From Neoceratodus forsteri (Eukaryota; Chordata; Ceratodontiformes; Ceratodontidae): a stretch of DNA of 64,000 bases. Under the pieces are notes generated by a model. It ran no database searches. It was not told the DNA's origin and saw nothing but the letters and a program-made list of their open reading frames with translations. The position numbers and the translations under genes are program-made. The stretch is taken from the NCBI GenBank assembly GCA_016271365.2, contig CM057451.1, positions 372,145,501-372,209,500 on the forward strand. Direction: 5' to 3'. Numbering within the stretch: the first letter of the stretch is position 1; each line of letters starts with the position of its first letter. Positions 11,476 to 22,179 of the stretch are shown here, in pieces.

Positions 11476-11699
11476 AAACCCCGGGTCTGAGGGGGTCCGC
11501 TACCTCCCTGATCACCTCCTTTTGGAGGAAGGCGATGTCGGCTCGGCGAGCCGACAGTGAGGCTGCGGAACCCGAGGCCCCTGAGGTGCGACAGAGCTCT
11601 GAAGGGCGGGGCCTGCTCGAATTCCAGAGGCAGGCCTTTTCCCACCACCTCCAGTACCCACCTGTCCGTGGTAATAGCGGACCAGGCGGAAAGGAAGTG

Positions 11700-14030
11700 T
11701 CGGAGCCGCCCCCCCATGGGGGGAACCAGGGGTGAGGTGACGGGGATGGGGGCGACACCCCTCAGCCCGTCATTGAGCAGGCTTAGAGGAGGAACCGGCC
11801 GAGGGACCTCCTGGGCCTTTACCTCCCTGCTTCCTGTTGGAGGAAGCCAACGGCTTGGGTTTTGGATGCCAAGCCCTAGCCTGCTGGCCCTGACGTTGTT
11901 GGGCTGGACGCGCCGTGGGCGCAGAAGGATGAAAGGGCTTAGGCTGTGGCTTGTGGCCTTTGTCCTTCTGGGTGGAAGAGACCGAGTCCAAGGTAGCATT
12001 GGACTTCTCGATCCTCTACAGGTGACCTTCCACCCCAGGGCCGAAGAGGTCAGTCCCCAAAAAGGGAACATCCGCCAACTTGTGCTGGGTATCCGAAGTA
12101 AAGGTGGATATCCTCAGCCAAGCCCGACGACGCATGGCCACTGCGGCCGCCACAGACCTGGCACATGAGTCTCCGATGTCTAGAGCAGTCTGGAGCTGCT
12201 GTTTGGCAACTTCCCTGCCCTGGTCCCGCACCTGCCTGACCGTAGTCTGCAGATCCGCAGGAAGATGAGGGATGACCTCATCCAGGGAGCCCAACAGGGC
12301 ATGAGAAAAATGTGCCATGAGGACGGCCAAACTGGCCTGACGAAGGCCGAGAGAGGACGCAACATAGACTTTTCGCCCGGCATAATCCAAGTTCTTGGAT
12401 TCCTTGTCGGAGGTTTGTCCACATCCCCTGGTTCCGCCGGCAAACGCTGTGTGTAACCAACCTCAGCAGAGGGTGTTCCAAAACAGACAGGGAACGGTGG
12501 GACCGCATACTTCCTGTCCATCCTGGCGGCGGAGGGCAGAAGCGAGGCGCTGCCAGAGCTCAAGGCCAGACCCACTATGGCCTCGGCCACCGGAAAGGCC
12601 TCCGTGGGAATCCTGGGTCCAGAATCTCCGTGAGGGATACCTGGCCCGTTAGAAAGCAGGTTCGAGAGCTTCATCCCGGTGGACTCCGAGATGAGCGAAG
12701 CAATCCTAGGAAGGACGGAAGGCTATCGTCCACCACTGTCCTCCTGAGGACTCCAAGTCCATTCGCTTGGAGAAAAGGGAGGAATGGTCTCGGACTCGGA
12801 AGAGTCCTCAAAGAGCTGCCTCGGGCCTGAGCCACCCTCCACTTGCCGAGGTCTATCGGGAGTGAGGGTGACAGACAGCCTATGGGGCAGTCCCAGAGCC
12901 GAAAGAGAATTTTTGGTCGGAGCCCCAACTAGCGGCTGTGGAGACGGAGGTTCCACCAGAATCGGTGGGGCAGCTGGATTTGGCTGAACAACCGGCCTGG
13001 GAACAGGCTCCTCGGCTAGCGAGGGGTTGTTTCGGCCGCTCCGGTGACAGCCACTTAATGGCCGGGGAAGACGACGAGGTCGGCTTATTCCCAGTCAGAA
13101 GGAGCTGTTGCCACATGAGTTCCTCATACCTCCGACGCAACTTGCGCCGAAGCCTCCCCTCGTCCGAGGAGGAGGAAGAGCAGCAGCACCGCCTGCCGAG
13201 ACAGAGACCGCCTATGACGGCGGGATCGGCTGGACCACGAAGATGTCCGAGACCGAGAACCTCGGCTGGGCGAGGATGGTGCGGGGAGGTGTCGGAGGAA
13301 TCGGCACTCCCCTCGGTTCGGACGATTCCACCGAAGGCTCCGGAACCGGAGGCACAGACGAGCCGACGGGATCCTCAACTCCCACCGGGGGAACCGGGGA
13401 GAGGGGGTTCTCAGCTTCTCCAGCCGACAACCCGTCTAACGAGTGAGAAAAATCTCGACAGCGAGGCAGGAGTCTCGATCAACTGGCCTGTGAGGGGACA
13501 CCGTGAAGCCAGTGGCGAAGCTGGGTGACCGAAGTCGACTGATCGACAACAAGGGGAGGGGGATCTTTCCCGCTCCCAAGAGCATCGACAGTGAGACTTA
13601 CTTTTGCTCTTTCTGGACCGAGAAAAAGGTCCAGAAGAAGTTGGACCCTCACCTTTCGTCGAGAGGGTCAGGCAAAGCTCCTTAAAAGAAGCCGAATACG
13701 AGGCACCGAGAGAGATCGGGACAAATGCCGCAGCCGAGGTAGAAGCGGCCCGCGCCGCCTCCTCTTCGATGGCGATCATCTGCTCGAGCTGATCCGCCCA
13801 GCCCGCCACCGCGGACACCGCCAATCGGGCCTCTTTAGATTTAACCGGAGGAAATCTTTTCTCTGGACGCCCCAGCTGTAAACGGGCAGCACGGTCTTCG
13901 AGGACGAGGCCGAAAAAGAAGAGCACAGGTCACAAGCTCATGGGTCGTGCTCAAGGCCTAAGCAGTAGACGACGTGGAGTGCGATCCGTCTGAGAGATCT
14001 TCGCCCGCAAGTATCTCCGAAACCGGAGTC
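11700..14030 (-). pseudogene. DIRS-C gag-like ORF1 protein, frameshifted
   Basis: The likely start is the ATG near 14,042 (MDKSTPVSEILAGEDLSDGS), soon interrupted. A long open part at 13,926-13,411 has an acidic/Arg-Ser character (RSRKSKSKSHCRC). The conserved gag core is at 12,390-12,016 (VASSLGLRQASLAVLMAHFS; then DVPFLGTDLFGPGVEGHL). The C-terminus is Lys/Pro/Gln-rich (11,991-11,770). No clear Cys/His knuckle was found in this copy. It overlaps many open frames on both strands because the region is GC-rich and stop-poor. Confidence 0.7.
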
Positions 14031-14167
14031 GATTTGTCCATCGAGTCAGCGAGGGAAAGAAGAACTAAGTCTTTTAGCAAAAACTTTTGATTTTGAAAAT
14101 TGAAGAATTGGGAACCAGTCTTATACGAGAGCGTTAGGAGGAAACCTGAGCTTCCAAGCGGTAAGGA

Positions 14168-14308
14168 AGATCTGGCGTCATGGGGCGGAGCCGAGAGTTT
14201 TACCACCCGGGTGGGTGGGAGGAGCCAGCTTGAAGACCTTCCGGCAAGATTTAAAGCGGCAATGAACCTGCCAGACAGTGTGGATGAACAACATATCCAT
14301 GTCCCTAG
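14168..14308. repeat. DIRS-C right inverted terminal repeat
   Basis: This is the reverse complement of 8,481-8,621. The outer tip (about 14,277-14,308, GTGTGGATGAACAACATATC then CATGTCCCTAG) is the segment copied in the ICR second half. The AAA at 14,309-14,311 is shared with the left boundary. Confidence 0.9.
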
Positions 14309-14311
14309 AAA

Positions 14312-14440
14312 GGAGAATTAGAAACATTTTCTTGAGGGCATTTATCAGATAGAAGTGGGCTCTTTTCGTATGGGTTCTTGTGTGGTGCTCAGTCATTGAG
14401 GTACGTCTAGTCAGGGCATAGAAGATGCTGACATGGCCAT
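14312..14440 (-). pseudogene. hAT-1 continuation beyond DIRS-C (upstream coding side)
   Basis: When DIRS-C is removed, the minus-strand frame of the hAT-1 transposase (FLGLEELIDG...) stays open into this stretch (YLINALKKMFLIL). This supports the view that DIRS-C split one older element. The segment is too short and decayed to assign to a named transposase part. Confidence 0.45.
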
Positions 14441-14444
14441 GACA

Positions 14445-14487
14445 TGGTGTAACCTGCTGCAAGAGCTGTTTCTCGAAGTAAGATCTC
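14445..14487. repeat. Fragment of a DIRS-F-type terminal repeat
   Basis: About 42 bp (ATGGTGTAACCTGCTGCAAG, then AGCT, a short divergent stretch and CGAAGTAAGATC) match the right tip of DIRS-F at 43,157-43,198, with roughly six differences, all in the middle or tail. Nothing else of that element is next to it. It abuts the CR1 at 14,490. Confidence 0.65.
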
Positions 14488-14489
14488 TT

Positions 14490-16060
14490 AAAACTGAAGG
14501 TGAACAAAGCGATGGGGCCTGATGGGATTCACCCAAGAATTCTAAAAGAACTAATGGTAGAACTAGTGACACCACTGACTACCCTTTTTAACAAATCATC
14601 GGAGGATGGTGTGGTACATGAGGACTGGAGGAGGGCAGATACGATTCCCCTTCACGTAAGTGAGAGACAGACAGGAAACTATAGACCTGTTAGTTTGACC
14701 TCTGTGGTAGGGAAAATGATGGAATCACTTCTGAAAGAAAGAACTGTTGAATTCCTAGAGGCCAGTGGGACACACAACCCAAGGCAGCATGGATTCACAG
14801 CAGGAAGCTCGTGTCAGACAAATCTAATAGATTTCTTTGACTGGGTGACCAAAGTAGTAGACCAGGGAGGGGCTGTGGACATGGCCTACCTAGACTTTAG
14901 CAAGGCATTTGACACAGTCCCACACAAAAGAGTAATATACAAGTTATCTGGCCTTGGAGTGGGTCCCAAAGTGGTAGCCTGGGTAAAAAAACTGGATGGA
15001 CAACAGGATGCAGAGGGTAATAGTAAACGGAGTTCACTCTGAAGAAAGGAGGGTTACTAGTGGGGTACCAAAGGGTTCAGTACTGGGACCGGACCTCTTT
15101 AATGTCCTTATAAGTGACATTGCAGAGGGACTGGAAGGAAAAGTATGTCTCTTTGCAGACGACACAAAGATCTGCAACAGGGTCGATACAGAAGATGAGG
15201 TGGAAAGGATCCAAAGGGACTTGGCAAGGTTGGAGGAATGGTCAAATGTATGGCAGCTTAGATTCAATGCAAAGAAGTGCAAAGTAATGCACCTGGGAAA
15301 CAAAAACCCAGGGGAAGAGATCACAGTGGGGGGTGAGATACTAACAACAACAAAAATGGAAAGGGACCTGGGGGGTAGTCATACTAGATGAACTTAAGGT
15401 GGGCAAGCAATGTGAGAAGGCAGTAAGAAGGGCTGGTGGGATACTGGGATGCATAAGGAGAGGCATCACCAGTGGAAAACAGAAATTGTTATCCCTCTGT
15501 ACAGACAGTTGGTGAAACCCCATCTGGAATACTGCGTGCAGTTCTGGAGATCCCATCTCCACAAGGACACAGACAGAATGGAGGCTGTCCAGAAGAGGGC
15601 AACTAAAATGGTGCAGGGTCTGCACCAGAAAACACATGAAGAGAGATTAAAGGAGCTTAGTATGTATATCCTTGAGGAGAGGGGGGACATGATAGAAACT
15701 TTCAAGTACCTCAAGGGAATCAACAAAGTCCAAGAGGGTAGCATCTTTCAGAAAAAGAGATGTATGAGAACAAGGGGGCACAATTTAAAGATAGAGGGGG
15801 ATGTCTCAGAGGTAATGTGAGGAAGTATTTCACAGAGGGGGTTGTGGATACATGGAACAGCCTTCCTGAGGAGGTAGTGGAGTCAAAAACAGTGGGGGAA
15901 TTCAAGAATGCATGGGACAGACATAAGGCAATTCTAGTGGGTGGCAGAAGGAAGTAGGCTGTTAGTTAACTAGAATCTGCAGCTTATCCATTAGGTAGGG
16001 AAATGGTCTGACTAGGTGGGCCAAGTGGTCCTCATCTACCATCAAATTCTATGTTTCAAT
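14490..16060 (+). mobile_element. CR1-1: 5'-truncated CR1-like LINE
   Basis: It begins inside the RT domain (KAMGPDGIHPRILKELMVEL) and ends in the family's 3' tail (CCATCAAATTCTATGTTTC). The ATTCTATG-like terminus and the ORF2 pattern place it in the CR1 group. Very similar copies sit at 17,708, 33,520, 47,345 and 61,909. Confidence 0.9.
14500..15957 (+). pseudogene. CR1-1 ORF2 (reverse transcriptase and C-terminal part)
   Basis: RT motifs are in order: YRPVSLTSVVGKMMESLL, QHGFTAGSSCQTNLIDFFDW, MAYLDFSKAFDTVPHK (motif A), VTSGVPKGSVLGPDLFN (motif B) and VCLFADDTKICN (motif C, FADD, about 15,148-15,183). Frame changes lie near 15,000-15,040 and 15,390-15,450. The remainder (LYRQLVKPHLEYCVQFWRSH ... 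LPEEVVESKTVGEFKNAWDR) completes the usual CR1 C-terminus at 15,957. The endonuclease is absent through 5' truncation. Confidence 0.9.
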
Positions 16061-16065
16061 GTATG

Positions 16066-17148
16066 TTTCCCTACCAAACAACCTATAACAGAGGTCGATG
16101 CAGGATGTTATGCACCTGCCTATCATACACAGTGCTGTCTCACAGGCATGGTTTAGTGTATGTCACAAACAGCCGGCGAGCCTCACTCCGAACTCCAGAC
16201 ATTCACCTTATAATAAGAGAGTGCCCTACGCAGGTCCAGCATATGAAGTCTGCGATCGGACTCCAGGTGAGGTTAGTAAAGTACATTGTTACGTTAATCA
16301 CCTGATTAAGGTGAAACTCCTATACGAGCTTCAGGTAGGGGTGAAAGACGACCTTGTCCTTGTGGAAGAATAAGTACAGAGACCCCACTGAGTGTGCCTG
16401 GAGCTTACTAATCCTTCTGGCTGATGTAAGAGCCACCAAGAAGGCAAACTTCCACGATAGGTGAGACATCTCATAGCTGTGCATAGGCTCAAATGGCTTA
16501 CCCATGAGCAAAGCCAGCACCTGCAGTAAGTCCTGTGGTGGTGGTGGTGGTTCACACATTGGAGGGGACAATTTGGTCAAGACCCTTAAAAAAATGCAAG
16601 ACTACATTCTCCTGAGCCACTGTCAGCATACCAGCCCACGACCAGTATGCAGAGATGGCTGCCAGGTGCACCTTAAGGATCATCACTTTAAGCCCCAACT
16701 GAGAGAGAGAGAAAGAGAGACCTGAGGTACTCCAAGATGCTTGCCACAGGGATGGAAGGGGGTGGGGGTAGGGAATCAAGTTCCTTGCTGTGACACCAAA
16801 TGAGAAACCTTTTTCACTTGAAGGTGTAGCATCAGCAAGTCAACTCTTTCTGGGAGGCCTCCACAATGTGGAGCACAGCTTTGGAAAGACCCAAGGCATG
16901 GAACTCTAGCTGCTCAGAAACCAGGCTGCTAGGTGCTGGGATTGAAGGTCTGGGTGCAGGACTGTCCCGTTTGGTCAGCAAGTCTGGACAAAGTGACAAC
17001 TGACAAAGAGGCTTGCTGCCTGAGGCGATCTGGATACCAAAACTGTCTGGGCCAGTCTGGTGCTATCAAAATAATACATGCTTTGTCCTTCCGGGTCTTG
17101 ACCACCACTTTATGGATCAAGGGAATGGGAGGAAGATGTACATAAGGA
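16066..17148 (-). mobile_element. DIRS-D, left part (recombinase and RNase H end)
   Basis: It aligns by eye to DIRS-C from about 9,040 to 10,110. It contains the recombinase middle (SHLSWKFAFLVALTSARRIS, in 16,580-16,320), the N-terminal region (near 16,780-16,830) and RNase H tail segments (ILIAPDWPRQFWYP at about 17,060-17,020). The recombinase C-terminus, ICR and left terminal repeat are missing: sequence left of 16,066 is CR1-1. Frames are heavily broken. The element resumes at 20,941. Confidence 0.8.
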
Positions 17149-17707
17149 TTTGCCATGTCCCTCCCTAATTCCCTCCTATAAGCCCTGGATAAACCCTACC
17201 CTTCTACCGTCACATTCATTTTACCCTATGCACACTCACCCCCAAATTTCTAGCACTCCTCCCCTTCCCCCGAATTGCTCCCCCTTACTGGCTGCCCTTG
17301 ATCTCTCACAGAAAGTAAGGGACGCCAAATGCTCTCCATGGGTCCCTCTCCTACATCCTCAGGGGCTTGTATCCCTCATCTACTCCCCTCTCCTTCCATC
17401 CCTCCACCTCACCCCTTCCTCTCCTTTCCCCCTTTTCTTTCACGTAAGCACTTGTTTACTTACTAACCCGGCACTTATTATTGTTCACTTTTCCTACATA
17501 TTATGCACAACTGTTTTAACACTGTTTGTAACACCTGCCTTACAACTGTATGTTAATGTTGATCTTGTAACTTTAATGTAACTTGAACATGACTCTTCCC
17601 CCCTCTCCACTTTATTCCTCCCTCTCCTTTCTCCCCCTCACCGCCCCCCTTTTCTTTTATTTTATGTAAGCACTTCTTTACTTATTAATCTGGCACTTAT
17701 TGTTCAC

Positions 17708-20700
17708 TAGCCCTGGCCCCCCCAGCCCCTCCCCAAAAAATCAGGGTAATTAGTGAGGTAAACACCAAAATAGAGCAGTCGATGGGGAGAAGGGCAGGGG
17801 TAAATGGAGAAAAAGACAACGGCAGTAGGGACAGGGATGGGGCAAAAATAAATAAAGCCATAAAAAAATGGAGGGTAATGAGTACCAAGGCCCGTAATCT
17901 AGGTAAAAAGCTCCCTGAAATGGTGGCCTTGATGGAAGAGGGATGCCTGGATATTGTGGCAGTCACAGAAACATGGTACACACAGAACCATGACTGGGAT
18001 GTCAACATACCAGGGTACACAATCTACAAGAGGGACAGGGAGGGAATTAGAGGAGGAGTAGCAGCTCTCTGTGTAAGGGAAGGGATAAAAGTAACAGAAC
18101 TAAAGGGTAAACAGGGAGGAGAGGAGGCACTGTGGGTCACCCTGGAGACTGGAAATGGCCCCAAAATCCGAACAGGGGTTGTATACAGACCCCCGTCTCA
18201 GGAGGAGGAAATGGACAAGGAAATGACAGAAGGCATCCTTGGGATGGCAGAGAAAGGGGAGATATTGCTGATGGGGGGCCTGAATATGCCAGATGTTGAC
18301 TGGAGCACCTTTGCTGCAGCCACATCCAAGTGCATGGCAATTCTTGATGCCCTACAGGGGGTATGCCTCAGACAGCTAGTTTTGGAACCCACTCGGAAGA
18401 CAGCAATCTTAGACCTGGTACTCTCAAATGGTGAGGGAGAGAGGATCTCTGATCTTGAAGTGGGTAGCCATCTGGGAACAAGCGACCACCAAACAGTGTG
18501 GTTCACGATAAACTTAGCTGTAGTCAAGCCACACAAAAGTGAAGGTACTGGACTTCAGGAGGGCTGATTTTATCAAAATGGGAGAGTGCCTCAGAAAAGC
18601 ACTAGCAAATAGGCAAGAAGGTGGGGTAGAGCAACAATGGGGAAACATCAAAACCGCCATCACAGAGGCAACAAGGCTTTGTGTGGAGCAAATAAACAAA
18701 TCAAAACGAAATAAAAAAACACTATGGTTCTCAAAAGAAGTGGTAGGGAAGGTAAGGGAGAAAAAGATAGCATTCAGGAAGTATAAGGAAACATAGAAGA
18801 AGCAGGACAGAGAACTGTACCAGTTAAAGCAGAAGAAAGCGGGTAAGGCAGTCAGAATAGCAAAGGCCCAAACTGAGGAAAAGATAGCCAACTTGGTTAA
18901 GAAGGGGGATAAAACCTTTTATAGGTACATTAGGGAGCAAAGAAAGACTAAGGCAGGGATACTGAGGCTGAACAAAGAGGAAGGTGGTTGGGCAGAGAGC
19001 GACAGTGAAAAAGCAGGGATACTGAACGAATACTTCTGCTCAGTATTCACAATGAAAAAGCAGGGGGAAATACCTAATCCGGTCAATAGAAGCACTCTGG
19101 ATAGGGGGGGTTGATATGAGTCCTTTCACAGAAGAAAGGGTTCTGAAAGAACTCTTAAAACTGAAGGTGGATAAAGCAATGGGGCCTGATAAGATTCACC
19201 CCAGAATTCTAAAAGAACTAAGGGAAGAACTAGTAACACCACTGACTACCCTTTTTAATAAATCATGGGAGGATGGGGTGGTACTCAAGGACGGGGGGAG
19301 GACAGATGTGATTCCCCTTCACAAAAGTGGGAGCAAGACAGAGGCAGGAAACTACAGACCTGTCAGTTTGACCTCAGTGGTAGGGAAAATGATGGAATCA
19401 CTTCTGAAGGAAGGAACTGTTGAGTACCTAGAGGCCAGTGGGGCACAGGATCCAAGGCAGCATGGATTCACTGTGGGAAGGTCAAGTCAGACAAATCTAA
19501 TTGATTTCTTTGACTGGGTGAGCAAAGCAGTAGACCAGGGAGGGGCTGCGGACATGGCCTACCTAGACTTTAGCAAGGCATTTGACACAGTCCAGCAGAA
19601 AAGATTAATAAACAAATTAGCCAACCTGGGAGTGGGTCCCAGGGTGGTAGCCTGGGCAAAACACTAGCTGGACAACAGAACACAGCAGGTAACAGTAAAT
19701 GGAATCCACAGTGAAGAAAGGAGGATTACTAGTGGGGTACCAAAGGGTTCAGTACTGGGGCCGGTCCTTTTTATTGTCCTTATAAGTGACACTGCAGAGG
19801 GACTGGAAGGGAAAGTATGTCTCTTTGCAGAAGACACAAAGATCTGCAACAGGGTTGATACCAAGGTGGGGTGGAAAGGATGAAAAGGGACTTGGCAAGG
19901 TTGGAGGAATGGTCAAATGTATGGCAGCTTAGATTCAATGCAAAGAAGTGCAAAGTAATGCACCTGGAAAACAAAAATCAAGGGGAAGAGTACACAATGG
20001 AGGGTGAGATACTGACAACAAAAAAATGGAAATGGACCTGGGGGTAGTCACATCAGATGACCTAAAGGTGGGCCAGCAATGTGAAAAGGCAGTGAGAAGG
20101 GCTGGGGGGATACTGGGATGCATAGGGAGAGGCATCACCAGTAGAAAACAGGAAGTTGTTGTCCCTCTGTACAGACAGTTGGTAAGACCACATCTGGAGT
20201 ACTGTGTACAGTTCTGGAGACCCCATCTCCGCAAAGACATAGGCAGGGTGGAGGCTGTCCAGAGGAAAGCAACCAAAATAATGCAGGGACTGCATCAGAA
20301 GACATATGAAGAAACACTAAAGGAACTAAAGATGTATAGCCTTGAGGAAAGGAGGGAGAGGGGGAACATGATAGAAACTTTCAAATACCTCAAGGGAATC
20401 AACAAAGTCTAAGAGGGTAGCATCTTTCAGAAAAAGAGATGTGCAAAAACAAGGGGGCACAATTTGAAGATAGAGGGGGGGACGGCTCAGAGGTAAGTGA
20501 GGAAGTATTTCTTCACAGAGAGGGTTGTGGATACATGGAATAGCCTTCCTGAGGAGGTCGTAGAGTCAAAAACAGTGGGGGAATTCATGAATGCATGTGA
20601 CAGACATAAGGCAATTCTAGTGGGGGGAAGGAGGAAGTAGGCTGTTGGTTAACTAGGATCTGCAGCTTATCCGTTAGGTAGCGGAAATGGGCAGACTAGG

Positions 20701-20737
20701 TGGGCCAAGCGATCCTTATCTGCCATCAAATTCTATG
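17708..20737 (+). mobile_element. CR1-2: near full-length ORF2 CR1-like LINE
   Basis: It spans about 3.0 kb from just upstream of the endonuclease to the 3' terminus (TGCCATCAAATTCTATG). It holds endonuclease, RT and C-terminal parts, but no ORF1 was recognised. It lies within the second unit of the tandem repeat with no obvious target duplication, in keeping with CR1 habits. Confidence 0.9.
17782..20640 (+). pseudogene. CR1-2 ORF2 (endonuclease-RT), broken
   Basis: The endonuclease is open for 261 residues (17,782-18,567) with VAVTETW, NIPGYTIYKRDR, GVVYRPPSQ, LLMGGLNMPDVDW and GTSDHQTVWF (the catalytic SDH motif). In many relatives the residue after LMG is Asp (GDLN); here it is Gly (GGLN). 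RT follows in pieces at 18,539-18,796, 18,893-19,114 and 19,116-19,667 and beyond. The polymerase motif reads FAEDTK instead of FADDTK at about 19,823-19,840. Stops and frameshifts add to this, so the copy is inactive. Confidence 0.9.
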
Positions 20738-21289
20738 TTTCTACCTATTATGCGCAACACTGTTGTACCACTGCTTGTAACACCTGCCTTAGAACTGTAT
20801 GTTGATGTTGATTTTGTAACTCGAATGTTTAATGTTTCACTCCTATTGTACCCCTTCCCCCCAGGTTGCACCGGGAGACGAACCACTTGTCACTCAGGGT
20901 GCCTTCCTGGTGAAACATTTCAATGAATAAAATAAATAAATTAGGGTCTAGGGCCTCACAAAGGCATCCCTCAACAGTGCTCCAGACTGTGCGGGGGGGG
21001 GGATGCAAAAAACAGCCTCCACTTTCTGTTCTCCCAGGAGGAAAAACTGAACCACCACGGGGTGCTCACTTGGAAAACAGGTGGCTTACCACCTCCTTAT
21101 GCAGGTATCACTTGTGCGATGTCTCTCCCCCATGCAGCTGAGTGTGTCCAGCCAGCAGGACCAGCCAACACCGGATGGCATCAAACACTGGCTGGGTCAC
21201 TAAGACTGACTGATCCAGGTGACTTAGGCACTGGGACCACTGGAGACCCAGCTCCCACTGCAGGTGGTGCATCTGTCAGCATGCCCAAT

Positions 21290-22072
21290 GGACCTTACTG
21301 GTGGTGGAGGCCATGTACTCCAGCAGCCACAGGAAATCTCAGGCACAGCACTCGTGCCCAAGCCGAAATCATTGGGGTAACGAGGTAAGGTCCTGAGCCA
21401 GGTCTGCAGGGAGAAAGGCCTTGGCCTGTAGAGAATCTAGTTCTGCCCCAATGAACTTGGATGACCTGTGAGAGGATCAGTTCAGACTGGTCTGGGTTGA
21501 TCAACATGCCCAAGTCTCTTCAGGTCTGGAGGACCAGGTCTCTGAACTGCTCTACAGCCACTCTGGAATACCCGGCTATCTGCCAGTCATCCAGGTAGGG
21601 ATATATTCTGACACCCTTGTGCTGCAGGAGGGCTGCAACCATTGTAAGCACCTGGCGAAGACCCCGAGCGCAGACGACAGGCCGAAGGGTATGACCTGGA
21701 ACTCAAGAAGAACACCAATTGCACAAAATCAAAGGTACCGCTAGGGGGGATAGACAGTCTGGGATGTGGAAGAATGTGTCCCGGAGATCCACGGAACAGA
21801 ACCACATGCCCTGCTCCAGAGATGGCATGATCTAACTCACAGTGACCATCCTGAACTTGCGCTTCCACAACTGGTTCAGACTGTGAGGATTCAGTATGGG
21901 ACACCAACCCCCCCCCCATCAATTTTACAACCAGGAAGTACCTAGATATGTACCCCTGACCTGCCAGGGAATCTGGGAAAAGGGCTATAGTTCCTTGTGT
22001 AACTGACCCACCACAGGAAGCTGGGTCACAGACTGGACAGGCAGAAGGATGACATCCCCCCCGACCTGTCAC
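21290..22072 (-). pseudogene. DIRS-D reverse transcriptase, decayed
   Basis: Scattered frames carry GYISRYFLV (near 21,960), VRIYPYLDDWQIAGYS (motif C, around 21,615-21,570) and LGMLINPDQSELILSQVIQV (motif D region, 21,513 onward). The order and spacing match DIRS-C 11,475-10,900. Several frameshifts separate the pieces. Confidence 0.75.
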
Positions 22073-22179
22073 TGGGCAGCTATGGAGGGAGCACCGGAAG
22101 CTGGGTTCAGAGGGGCACCACTTCCCCCATCACCATCTCTTTTTGGTCCCTGGCGACTGAACTTAAACTTGGGGCTCCA

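Larger units (their letters stand above)
8451..14311 (-). mobile_element. DIRS-C: complete-length DIRS element inserted in hAT-1
   Basis: It is 5,861 bp long, with inverted terminal repeats at 8,451-8,621 and 14,168-14,308 and an internal complementary region at 8,674-8,766. Minus-strand order is gag (about 14,030-11,700), RT, RNase H, recombinase. Both ends abut the trinucleotide AAA, and there is no longer target duplication, as expected for recombinase-mediated integration. It is GC-richer than its surroundings, and the ORFs have several frameshifts and a few stops. The two terminal repeats are still nearly identical, which suggests a fairly young copy. Confidence 0.9.
17149..20940. mobile_element. 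Composite insertion in DIRS-D: tandem repeat unit split by CR1-2
   Basis: DIRS-D is continuous if this block is removed (ends at AGGAT, resumes at TTAGGGTCTAGGGCCTC). The outer part is an unclassified C-rich repeat present as a partial tandem dimer. A unit with GTAAGCACTTGTTTACTTAC at 17,444 and ATTATGCACAACTG at 17,499 recurs as 17,661-17,707 plus 20,738-20,830. CR1-2 lies exactly between the two halves of the second unit. The right end is an AATAAAATAAATAAA tail (about 20,926-20,940), suggesting a retroposed element. I do not recognise its family. Confidence 0.7.

Noticed and set aside
11415..12168. Long plus-strand open frames (up to 203 residues) opposite DIRS-C gag/RT
   Set aside because: They are antisense shadows of GC-rich, stop-poor DIRS coding sequence and have no domain of their own.
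12938..13528. 196-residue plus-strand open frame
   Set aside because: It is antisense to the low-complexity DIRS-C gag region; its composition mirrors the Ser/Pro/Arg-rich minus-strand protein.
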